From positions 1-7,249 of the forward strand of contig JAUYGP010000110.1 of the NCBI GenBank assembly GCA_030690515.1: a DNA stretch of 7,249 bases, read 5' to 3'. Positions 1 to 5,930 of the stretch are shown in pieces. Position 1 is the stretch's first letter. Every line of letters starts with the position of its first letter. The stretch is from Giesbergeria sp. Its GTDB lineage: Bacteria; Pseudomonadota; Gammaproteobacteria; Burkholderiales; Burkholderiaceae_C. Under the pieces are notes generated by a model. That model saw only the letters and a list, made by a program, of their open reading frames with translations. It made no database searches and was not told where the DNA came from. The position numbers were made by a program, and so were the translations under genes.

Positions 1-1
1 C

Positions 2-532
2 GTGGTGACAGGGCAATCCGTGGTCGACTTGGTGGACCCGGCCAGCCTCTGGGTCAACGTGCGCTTTGACCAGACCAGTGCCACGGGCCTGCGCTCCGGC
101 CTGCCCGCCCAAGTGCTGCTGCGCTCGGACACGCGCACGCCACTGGCCGCGCGCCTGTTGCGCGTCGAGCCCTTGGCCGATGCAGTCACCGAAGAAACCC
201 TGGCCAAGGTGGTACTGAGCGCCCTGCCCAGCCCCCTCCCACCACTGGGCACGCTGGCAGAAGTCACCATTACTCTGCCGGAACTGGCTGCGGCACCCAC
301 CATTCCCAACGCTGCACTACGGCGCGTGGGCGGCAAGATGGGGGTATGGGAGTTGACCGAGAGCGGCCTGCACTTTGCCCCCCTGGTGCTGGGGCAGGCT
401 GATCTCGACGGCCGTGTACAAGTGCAAAGCGGTGTGACGGAGGGCGCGCGCATCGTGGTCTACAGCGAGAAGGAATTGAGTGCGAACAGCAGCACACACA
501 TCGTCGACCGCATCGCCAAGGGGGCGCCGTGA
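2..532 (+). CDS. Periplasmic adaptor (membrane fusion) subunit of an ABC exporter, 3' part only
   Basis: This is the C-terminal 176 codons of an HlyD/DevB/MacA-like adaptor. Its 5' end lies left of the window, so the GTG at position 2 is only the first in-frame codon and not a supported start. What remains looks like the beta-barrel and membrane-proximal domains. A 'VDPASLWVNVRFDQ' stretch near residues 11-24 is the usual entry into the beta-barrel, and 'PTIPNAALRR' near 99-108 followed by 'GVTEGARIVVY' near 143-153 is the typical adaptor C-terminal pattern. The lipoyl and coiled-coil parts would be in the missing half. In the family this protein sits in the periplasm and links the inner-membrane transporter to the outer-membrane channel. 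The stop codon overlaps the permease start (GTGA), so the two are probably translationally coupled. The family is clear; the substrate is unknown. Confidence 0.85.
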   Translation: MVTGQSVVDLVDPASLWVNVRFDQTSATGLRSGLPAQVLLRSDTRTPLAARLLRVEPLADAVTEETLAKVVLSALPSPLPPLGTLAEVTITLPELAAAPTIPNAALRRVGGKMGVWELTESGLHFAPLVLGQADLDGRVQVQSGVTEGARIVVYSEKELSANSSTHIVDRIAKGAP

Positions 533-1752
533 TCAGCCTGGCCGGCCGCGACATCCTCCATGCCTGGGGCAAGTTTGTCTTCACGGGCATCGGCCTGGGT
601 TTGCTGATTGGCGTCACGCTCACCATGGCCGGGGTGTACCGCGGCATGGTGGACGATGGGCGTGCACTGCTGGACAACAGCGGCGCCGATATCTGGGTGG
701 TGCAGCAGGGCACGCTGGGCCCGTACGCAGAGCCATCCAGCCTGAACGACAACACCTGGCGCAGCCTGCGGGCGCTGCCCGGCGTGCAGGACGCCGCCAA
801 CGTCACCTACCTCACCATGCAGGTGCAGCGCCTGGGGGGCAAGGCTGGCGCTGCGGCCAGCGACGTGCGCGCCATGGTCGTCGGCATCGCACCGGGCGGC
901 AGCGGCACGCCCGGCTGGCCACCCTATCTGGTGGCGGGGCGACAAATTACGCGCAGCCACTACGAAGCGGTGGCCGACATCGCCAGCGGCCTGGCGCTGG
1001 GCGAACGCATCCAGATCCGGCGCAATAGCTACACCGTGGTCGGGCTCACGCGGCGCATGGTGTCCTCAGGCGGTGACCCGATGGTGTTCATCCCACTCAA
1101 GGATGCACAGGCCGCGCAGTTCCTGCGCGATAACGACGCGCTTTGGCAAAGCCGCCACCGCACCGCCGCCAACCCCGCCTTCAACCGCCCCGGCGTACCC
1201 GGCCTGCTCGATGCGGTGATCGCCTCGCAGAGCGCCAACACGTCGGTCAACGCCGTACTGGTGCGCGTGCGGGCTGGGCACGATGCGCAGGAGGTGGCCG
1301 ATTCCATTCACCGCTGGCAGCGCCTCACGGCCACCACGCGCGCGCAGATGGAAGAAATTTTGATCGGAAAACTTATCGCCACCTCGGCCAAGCAGATCGG
1401 TATGTTCCTGGCCATTCTGGCGGTGGTCAGCGCAGCCATCGTAGCCTTCATCATCTACACGCTCACGCTGGGAAAGATCAGGGAAATCGCAGTGCTCAAA
1501 CTCATCGGTACGCGCAACAGCACGATCGCCGGGATGATCGTGCAGCAGGCACTGGGCCTGGGGCTGATCGGCTTCGTCGTGGGCAAAATTTCTGCCACGT
1601 TGATGGCGCCCGCCTTCCCCAAATACGTACTGCTGGTGCCACAGGACACCGCGGCCGGACTGGGGGCCATTCTGGTCATCTGCGTACTGGCCAGCGGGGT
1701 CGCCATCCGCGCCGCGCTGCAGGTCGATCCAGCCGAAGCGGTGGGAGGTTGA
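529..1752 (+). CDS. ABC exporter permease, FtsX/MacB (DevC-like) family
   Basis: This 407-residue inner-membrane permease has the MacB/FtsX layout. One N-terminal transmembrane helix (about 16-37) is followed by a large periplasmic domain (about 40-285) and three C-terminal helices (about 290-314, 335-358 and 376-396). After the second helix comes 'GKIREIAVLKLIGT' (about 315-328), the conserved cytoplasmic coupling segment of FtsX-type permeases. The C-terminus ends in 'VDPAEAVGG', matching the DPAEA ending common in the family. Such permeases do not carry substrate through a classic channel; they transmit ATP-driven movement to the periplasm (mechanotransmission). The start is GTG, chosen because it overlaps the adaptor's TGA and has a purine-rich AAGGGGG (518-524) just upstream. 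Its neighbours, adaptor before and ATPase after, support a MacAB/DevBCA-like exporter. Substrate not predictable. Confidence 0.9.
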   Translation: MISLAGRDILHAWGKFVFTGIGLGLLIGVTLTMAGVYRGMVDDGRALLDNSGADIWVVQQGTLGPYAEPSSLNDNTWRSLRALPGVQDAANVTYLTMQVQRLGGKAGAAASDVRAMVVGIAPGGSGTPGWPPYLVAGRQITRSHYEAVADIASGLALGERIQIRRNSYTVVGLTRRMVSSGGDPMVFIPLKDAQAAQFLRDNDALWQSRHRTAANPAFNRPGVPGLLDAVIASQSANTSVNAVLVRVRAGHDAQEVADSIHRWQRLTATTRAQMEEILIGKLIATSAKQIGMFLAILAVVSAAIVAFIIYTLTLGKIREIAVLKLIGTRNSTIAGMIVQQALGLGLIGFVVGKISATLMAPAFPKYVLLVPQDTAAGLGAILVICVLASGVAIRAALQVDPAEAVGG

Positions 1753-1753
1753 C

Positions 1754-2461
1754 ATGACAGGTCGAGGAATTCTCATCGAAGGCGTGCGCAAGCGCTACGG
1801 TCACGGCGACACCGCCGTGGACGCGCTCAAGGACGTCAATATGGTCGTCGCGCCGGGCGAGGTCGTAGGCCTCATCGGTCCATCCGGCTCCGGCAAGAGC
1901 ACGCTGCTCAAATGCCTCGGTGCGGTGATTGAGCCGAGCGCTGGACGCATGACGCTCGGCGACGAAGTCATCTACGACAACGGCTGGAAAATTCGCGACT
2001 TGCGTGCGCTGCGGCGCGACCGCATCGGTTTCGTGTTCCAGGCACCCTACCTGATTCCCTTTCTGGACGTCACCGACAACGTCGCCCTGCTGCCCATGCT
2101 GGCCGGGGTGCCGAACGGTGAGGCACGCAAGCGGGCGCGTGACCTCCTGGATGCGCTGGACGTAGGCCACCGAGCCCGCGCGATGCCCTCGTCCCTCTCC
2201 GGTGGAGAGCAGCAGCGCGTGGCCATTGCACGCGGCCTCGTCAACCGCCCGCCGGTGGTGCTGGCCGACGAACCCACGGCGCCACTCGACAGCGAACGCG
2301 CCATGGCGGTGATTCGCATCCTGAACGACATGGCGCAGCGCTTTGAGACCGCCGTGATCGTGGTCACGCACGACGAAAAGATCATTCCGACTTTCAAGCG
2401 GATTTACCACATCCGCGACGGCGTCACGCACGAAGAAGCGGGCGAAGGGCGCACGCCATGA
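1754..2461 (+). CDS. ABC exporter ATP-binding subunit (MacB/LolD/DevA-type)
   Basis: This 235-residue cytoplasmic ATPase has every motif of an active ABC nucleotide-binding domain: Walker A GPSGSGKST at 42-50, Q-loop glutamine at 96, signature LSGGEQQR at 148-155, Walker B VVLADEP at 168-174 with catalytic Glu173, and H-loop His206 in VTHDE. The D-loop reads APLDSE, with a proline where relatives more often have N or A; this is a small oddity. Length is normal for a stand-alone ATPase of the LolD/MacB/DevA group, and it would dimerise on two copies of the permease. The ATG lies one base after the permease stop with GGAGG at 1744-1748, so the start is secure. It powers the exporter formed with the preceding two genes. 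The protein's last codons overlap a possible minigene start (ATGA at 2458-2461). Confidence 0.95.
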   Translation: MTGRGILIEGVRKRYGHGDTAVDALKDVNMVVAPGEVVGLIGPSGSGKSTLLKCLGAVIEPSAGRMTLGDEVIYDNGWKIRDLRALRRDRIGFVFQAPYLIPFLDVTDNVALLPMLAGVPNGEARKRARDLLDALDVGHRARAMPSSLSGGEQQRVAIARGLVNRPPVVLADEPTAPLDSERAMAVIRILNDMAQRFETAVIVVTHDEKIIPTFKRIYHIRDGVTHEEAGEGRTP

Positions 2462-2493
2462 GCACACTCAATCTCCAGGAGGCCACCCCATGA
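2458..2493 (+). CDS. Possible 11-residue minigene bridging ATPase and membrane-protein genes
   Basis: An ATG at 2458 overlaps the ATPase stop as ATGA and opens an 11-codon frame (M-S-T-L-N-L-Q-E-A-T-P). Its own TGA (2491-2493) overlaps the ATG of the next gene, again as ATGA. The frame contains the AGGAGG at 2477-2482 that serves the next gene. The arrangement would let ribosomes pass from the ATPase to the membrane-protein gene without leaving the message. There is no strong ribosome binding site before 2458, only a weak AAGGG (2445-2449). The peptide has no recognisable function, and the double overlap may be chance. Confidence 0.25.
   Translation: MSTLNLQEATP
2477..2482 (+). promoter_or_regulatory. 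Strong Shine-Dalgarno for the small membrane-protein gene
   Basis: A perfect AGGAGG sits 7 bases before the ATG at 2490. It fixes that start and suggests the membrane protein is well translated independently of any coupling from upstream. Confidence 0.8.
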
Positions 2494-2903
2494 CACCTTT
2501 GCTGCAACCCAGCCCGTGGCTGCGCGGCGCCAGCGTCCTTGCTGTGCTCTTTGGCCTGATGACCCTCAAAGAGGGCGGCACCGTGCTGTTCGGCGGCGAA
2601 GCCGCACGCACCGCTGCCGGGGCCTATGTGCCCTTTGTGCTCTGGTTCAACTTTCTGGCGGGTTTTGCCTATGTGGTGGCCGGCATTGCGCTGTGGCGGC
2701 GCCAAAGCTGGGCTGCAGGGCTGGCGCTGGGAATTGCACTGGCGACCGCCCTGGTGTTTGCGGCCTTTGGCGTGTATGTCATGAACGGCGGCGCCTTTGA
2801 GGTGCGCACGATGGCGGCCATGGCCTTGCGCACCACCGTGTGGCTGGTCATCGGCACCCTGGCCTGGCGCATGCGGCCTGGCCGCACTAGCCGCACTGGT
2901 TGA
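2490..2903 (+). CDS. Four-helix inner-membrane protein of unknown function within the ABC exporter operon
   Basis: I do not recognise a named family for this 137-residue protein. Four hydrophobic segments are visible at about 14-34, 45-68, 74-97 and 107-126. Arginines at 12, 70-71, 127 and 130 suggest both termini are cytoplasmic. It has no signal peptide, no cysteine and no obvious catalytic motif. A Lys27-Glu28 pair lies inside or at the edge of the first hydrophobic segment, which is unusual for a plain membrane anchor. The start is fixed by AGGAGG. The gene lies 28 bases after the ATPase stop and 13 bases before the channel gene, so it is almost certainly co-transcribed with the exporter. 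It could be an accessory or stabilising subunit, or an unrelated passenger; the sequence does not decide. Confidence 0.8.
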   Translation: MTPLLQPSPWLRGASVLAVLFGLMTLKEGGTVLFGGEAARTAAGAYVPFVLWFNFLAGFAYVVAGIALWRRQSWAAGLALGIALATALVFAAFGVYVMNGGAFEVRTMAAMALRTTVWLVIGTLAWRMRPGRTSRTG

Positions 2904-2916
2904 ACAGGAGCATTCC

Positions 2917-4392
2917 ATGCACCATCCCCTTTCACACTCATTGCCCCATCGGCATACCGCTCTGGCTTTGCTGCTGACCGCCCTGTTGGCGGGTTGCGCT
3001 GCCGGAACGGACTACCAGGCCCCCAGCCTGCCAGACCAGGGTGCCCTGCCTACCCTGGCCGCACCGGTACAAACCGGAGCGGCCGACGCGGCCTTTGGCG
3101 CGGCCCAACCCTGGCGCACCGACATCGACCTGGAAGCCCCCTGGTGGCAGCAATTGGGCTCACCCGCACTCGACGCGTTGACTACCGAGGCTCTGCAGGC
3201 CAGCCCGACGCTGGCAGCGGCGCAGGCCCAACTGCGACAGGCGCAGGAGCTGCAAGGTGCGCAGGAGCGCGCCACGCAGCTACCGCGCGTTGACCTTGGT
3301 GTGGGCAGTGGACGCCAGCACATTTCGCCCAGCGCGCAGGGACTGCCGGGCGACGGGCGCACCTTCAGTCTGCACAGCGCCAGCGTGGGCGTGCAGTACC
3401 AGATCGATCTGTCGGGCGGCAACCGGCGTGCCCTGGAAACCCTGGCGGCACGCACCGACTACCGTCGCTACCAGCTCGCCGGGGCCCGTCTGGACCTGGC
3501 GGCACGCCTGGCCAGCACCGCCATCACCCAGGCTCGCATCGCCGCCCAGGCCGAAGCCCTGGAGGCGATTGCACGCAACCAGGAGGCACAAAGCACCCTC
3601 GCCCGTGAACGCGTGCGTCTGGGCCAGGCCATGCCTGCCGATGAGCACGCACTGCAGGCCGCGCTGGAGCAGACCCGTGCGTCCATTCTGCTGCTGCACA
3701 AGCAGGCGGTGCAAAGCGGCCACCTGCTGGCTGTGCTGGCCGGGCGCACGCCAGGCGCAGCACCGCTGCCCGCCTTCACCCTGCGCGATTTCACGCTGCC
3801 CGCCGCGCTTCCGCAGGTGCTGCCCTCTGAACTGGTGCGCCAGCGCCCCGACATCCAGGCCGCCGAGGCCTTGGTGCAGGCGGCCAGCGCAGACCATGGC
3901 GTGGCCGTGGCGCGCATGTACCCACAGCTTCGCCTGAGCGCCAGCCTGGGCAGCCAGGCACTGACCACAGGCGCCTTGTTTGGCGGCGGCTCTGCAGTGT
4001 GGGGCCTGATTGCCCAGCTCACACAGCCCCTGTTTGACCCGGCGTTGCCAGCGCAGCAACGCGCTGCACTGGCTGCACTGGACGCCGCTGCCGCCCAATA
4101 CCAGGTGGTGGTGCTCGACGCCCTTCGCAGCGTGGCCGATGCCCTGCGCGCCGCCGAGGCCGATGCCCAGGTGCTCGGCGCCCTGGTACGCGCCGATGCC
4201 GCCGCGCAGGCCAGCCTGCAGACCACGCAGCAACAGCTCAACCTGGGTGCCGCCAGCTATCTGCAATGGCTGGTGGCCGAACAACAGGCCTTGCAAATGC
4301 GCAGCAGTCTGGTGGCGGCGCAGGCGCAGCGCCTGGCCGACAGCGCAGCATTGTTTCAGGCCGTGGGAGCGGGCTGGCGCGACGCTATGTGA
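2917..4392 (+). CDS. Outer-membrane efflux channel, NodT/TolC family, predicted lipoprotein
   Basis: This 491-residue protein is an outer-membrane factor of the NodT-type lipoprotein branch. Residues 1-26 form a signal peptide ending in the lipobox L24-A25-G26-C27, predicting lipidation of Cys27 by signal peptidase II. The mature part shows the two repeated outer-membrane-efflux domains: 'PWWQQLGSPALDALTTEAL' opens the first, and 'LVRQRPDIQAAEALVQAA' with 'ARMYPQLRLSASLG' opens the second. Long Ala/Gln-rich helices between them would build the periplasmic tunnel of the trimer. The start at 2917 is chosen because AGGAG (2906-2910) lies 6 bases upstream and it begins the signal peptide; an in-frame ATG at 2797 would add 40 residues overlapping the previous gene and bury the signal. 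A 'DLSGG' replaces the more usual DLFGG/DLWG motif. The 3' end overlaps the opposing arsR-type gene by 8 bases. Confidence 0.92.
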   Translation: MHHPLSHSLPHRHTALALLLTALLAGCAAGTDYQAPSLPDQGALPTLAAPVQTGAADAAFGAAQPWRTDIDLEAPWWQQLGSPALDALTTEALQASPTLAAAQAQLRQAQELQGAQERATQLPRVDLGVGSGRQHISPSAQGLPGDGRTFSLHSASVGVQYQIDLSGGNRRALETLAARTDYRRYQLAGARLDLAARLASTAITQARIAAQAEALEAIARNQEAQSTLARERVRLGQAMPADEHALQAALEQTRASILLLHKQAVQSGHLLAVLAGRTPGAAPLPAFTLRDFTLPAALPQVLPSELVRQRPDIQAAEALVQAASADHGVAVARMYPQLRLSASLGSQALTTGALFGGGSAVWGLIAQLTQPLFDPALPAQQRAALAALDAAAAQYQVVVLDALRSVADALRAAEADAQVLGALVRADAAAQASLQTTQQQLNLGAASYLQWLVAEQQALQMRSSLVAAQAQRLADSAALFQAVGAGWRDAM

Positions 4393-4762
4393 TGGCCGGA
4401 GGGGGGAAACTGCGCTCGCCGCTCAGCCGCTCGAAGTGGCGGCTGATGTGGCCGCAGACGCCGTCGCACAGCACATCCACCGAGGCGTCGGCGCGCCGGT
4501 ACCAAACGTTGTGACCACGCATCTCCCGCTGCAGCAAGCCATGGCGTGTGAGCAACGCCAGGTGACGCGAGACATTGGCCATGCTGCATCCACACAGCGC
4601 GGCCAACTCCCCCACCGTACGTTCGCCTTCGCCCAGCCACTGCAGCAACTGCAGACGCGTGGGCTCACCGAGCACGCGAAAGTACGCAGCCACCTGGTCC
4701 AGTGCGGCATCGGGCAACTGGTCCAGGCGATCGCAATGGACGGGCGCTGGGATGTGCTTCAT
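4385..4762 (-). CDS. ArsR-family winged-helix transcriptional repressor
   Basis: This 125-residue protein has the ArsR/SmtB fold: 'FRVLGEPTRLQLLQWL' (28-43), then the helix-turn-helix 'TVGELAALCGCSMANVSRHLALL' (49-71), then the wing 'HGLLQREMRGHNVWYRRAD' (74-92). Such dimers bind palindromic operators and let go when a metal, thiol or oxidant signal is bound. Cysteines lie at 10, 57, 59, 99 and 103. The classical ELCVCDL metal box is absent; instead C57 and C59 sit in the turn of the DNA-binding motif, and C99xxxC103 with Asp96, His105 and His109 lies in the last helix. The inducer cannot be named. No Shine-Dalgarno precedes the only sensible ATG at 4762, and an in-frame TAA about ten codons upstream rules out a longer protein. 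It is divergent from the adaptor-RND genes and is their likely regulator. Confidence 0.92.
   Translation of the reverse strand: MKHIPAPVHCDRLDQLPDAALDQVAAYFRVLGEPTRLQLLQWLGEGERTVGELAALCGCSMANVSRHLALLTRHGLLQREMRGHNVWYRRADASVDVLCDGVCGHISRHFERLSGERSFPPPAIT
4423..4446. repeat. 8-bp perfect inverted repeat (stem-loop) just past the channel gene
   Basis: TCAGCCGC and GCGGCTGA flank an 8-base loop, about 30 bases after the channel gene's stop and inside the opposing repressor gene. No run of T follows on the + strand, so it is not a standard intrinsic terminator. It could form a stabilising 3' hairpin on the + transcript or be an accident of the coding sequence. Confidence 0.4.
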
Positions 4763-4779
4763 AGTGATGGGGAGGATGG

Positions 4780-4801
4780 AATAATCAACTTATTGACTAT
4801 T
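4780..4801. promoter_or_regulatory. Candidate ArsR-type operator, 22-bp imperfect palindrome
   Basis: The arms AATAATCAA (4780-4788) and TTGACTATT (4793-4801) are inverted with 8 of 9 positions matching, around a 4-base centre CTTA. AT-rich palindromes of this length near the -35/-10 region are typical ArsR/SmtB operators. The right arm contains the -35 of the rightward promoter, so binding there would block it. It also lies within the predicted 5' leader of the repressor gene, consistent with autorepression. Assignment to this repressor is inferred from position. Confidence 0.6.
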
Positions 4802-4821
4802 TAGTTAGTTGCGCAAATAAT
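4793..4821 (+). promoter_or_regulatory. Sigma70-like promoter for the adaptor-RND operon
   Basis: TTGACT (4793-4798) and AATAAT (4816-4821) each match the sigma70 consensus at five of six positions and are separated by 17 bases. Transcription would begin near 4828, giving a leader of about 55 bases before the adaptor ATG. The -35 is embedded in the candidate operator. Confidence 0.65.
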
Positions 4822-4845
4822 AGCCCAACACCTCCTGATTGACCA
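4817..4845 (-). promoter_or_regulatory. Possible opposing promoter for the ArsR-type gene
   Basis: Read on the - strand, TGGTCA (4845-4840; four of six) is followed 17 bases later by TATTAT (4822-4817; five of six). The -10 occupies nearly the same bases as the rightward -10. Transcription would start near 4810, placing the palindrome at about +10 to +31 of the repressor message. It is weaker than the rightward promoter and purely a consensus match. Confidence 0.4.
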
Positions 4846-4867
4846 GCCTCGCCTTGTAAAGCGGGGC
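4846..4867 (+). promoter_or_regulatory. Leader hairpin before the adaptor gene
   Basis: GCCTCGC (4846-4852) can pair with GCGGGGC (4861-4867), seven pairs including one G-U, with an 8-base loop. It would fold in the 5' leader of the adaptor-RND message, ending 15 bases before the ATG at 4883. No T-run follows, so it is not an intrinsic terminator; it might affect stability or ribosome access. Confidence 0.35.
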
Positions 4868-4882
4868 GTGCGAAAGAAAACC

Positions 4883-5920
4883 ATGCTGAAAATCCATCCC
4901 CTCATGAAGGCACTGGCTGTCACGCTGGCACTGGCCGGCACGGTCAGCGCGGCTGATCTGCAGACTGCTCCCGCACAGGCAGCAGCCCTGCAGGGCCGCA
5001 CCGGCTTTGACGGCGTGGTTGAAGCCGTGCGCCAGACGGTGGTGGCCGCGCAGATGCCCGGCGCCGTGGTGGAGTTGAACGTCAAGGCGGGCGACACCGT
5101 CAAGGCGGGGCAATTGCTGCTGCGCATTGACGCCCGCGCCGCCGACCAAAGCGCCGCTGCCGTTGATGCCCAGGTGCAGGCGGCCCGTGCTTCGCTGGAT
5201 GTCGCCACGCGGGAATACGAACGGCAAAAACAGTTGTTCCAGAAGAAATACATCAGCCAGTCGGCCCTCGACCAGGCCGAGTCTGGCTACAAGGCGGCCC
5301 GCGCCCAGGTGGCGGCCCAGGCGGCGCAGGCCGGTGCGGCGCGCACCGGGGCGGCGCTCAACATCGTGCGTGCGCCCTATGCTGGCGTGGTGGCCGAGGT
5401 GCCAGTACAACTCGGTGACATGGCTATGCCGGGCCGCACCCTGCTCTCGCTCTACGACCCCAGCAGCCTGCGCGTAACGGCCGCCGTGCCGCAGTCGCTG
5501 GCGCCGCGCGTGCAAGCGGACGCCGTGCGCGTGGAACTGCCCGGCCTGCCCGCCGCGCAGCAATGGCCCCAAGCCGCACGCGTGCAAGTGCTGCCCACCA
5601 TCGACGCCGCCACGCACACCGTGCAGGTGCGCGCCGAGTTGCCCGCCAGCGTACAGGGCGTCGTTCCCGGCATGTTTGCCCGCCTGTGGCTACCAACCGT
5701 CGACACCGCAGACCAGGGCAAGAGGGTGACCGTTCCGGTCTCCGCCATCGTGCGCCGCGCCGAGATGACCGGCCTGTATGTGCAAGACGCCAATGGCAAA
5801 CCGCTGCTGCGCCAGGTGCGCCTGGGCCGGGTCGATGGCGACCGCGTCGAAGTACTGAGTGGCGTGGCGCCAGGCGATGCCGTGGTCCTCGACCCACAGT
5901 CCGCCACCCGCGCACGCTGA
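4883..5920 (+). CDS. RND efflux periplasmic adaptor (membrane fusion protein)
   Basis: This 345-residue HlyD/AcrA-type adaptor carries a Sec signal peptide with likely cleavage in VSA-AD after residue 23; there is no lipobox, so it should be soluble periplasmic. Next come the first lipoyl half ('MPGAVVELNVKAGDTVKAGQLLLRID', split here by position 58-83), an Ala/Gln-rich coiled-coil hairpin (about 88-150), the second lipoyl half ('IVRAPYAGVVAEVPVQLGD', about 160-178), a beta-barrel and the membrane-proximal domain ('VTVPVSAIVRRAEMTGLYV', about 282-300). It would bridge the RND pump to an outer-membrane channel. Start choice: ATG 4883 has GAAAG at 4872-4876 and begins a clean signal peptide. 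GTG 4868 would add five residues but lies against a hairpin; ATG 4904 lacks a ribosome site. The pump gene follows after 10 bases. Confidence 0.9.
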   Translation: MLKIHPLMKALAVTLALAGTVSAADLQTAPAQAAALQGRTGFDGVVEAVRQTVVAAQMPGAVVELNVKAGDTVKAGQLLLRIDARAADQSAAAVDAQVQAARASLDVATREYERQKQLFQKKYISQSALDQAESGYKAARAQVAAQAAQAGAARTGAALNIVRAPYAGVVAEVPVQLGDMAMPGRTLLSLYDPSSLRVTAAVPQSLAPRVQADAVRVELPGLPAAQQWPQAARVQVLPTIDAATHTVQVRAELPASVQGVVPGMFARLWLPTVDTADQGKRVTVPVSAIVRRAEMTGLYVQDANGKPLLRQVRLGRVDGDRVEVLSGVAPGDAVVLDPQSATRAR

Positions 5921-5930
5921 AAGGCCCGAC

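Noticed and set aside
2797..2916. Upstream in-frame ATG giving a 40-residue extension of the channel protein
   Set aside because: It overlaps the membrane-protein gene by over 100 bases, has no ribosome site, and would place the lipoprotein signal peptide inside the protein.
3280..4296. 338-codon - strand open frame opposite the channel gene
   Set aside because: Gly/Gln/Ala-rich mirror of the Ala/Gln-rich channel protein; no ribosome site or domain.
4809..4816. Perfect 8-bp palindrome TTGCGCAA in the promoter spacer
   Set aside because: Too short to claim as a second operator; it could contribute to binding, but the 22-bp palindrome is the better candidate.
5081..5110. Short direct repeat GTCAAGGCGGG, two copies 18 bases apart
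   Set aside because: It encodes VKAG twice in the lipoyl motif of the adaptor; repeated codons explain it.
4805..5617. 270-codon - strand open frame running through the adaptor gene toward the control region
   Set aside because: Composition is that of an antisense shadow, and it covers the promoter region and the adaptor.
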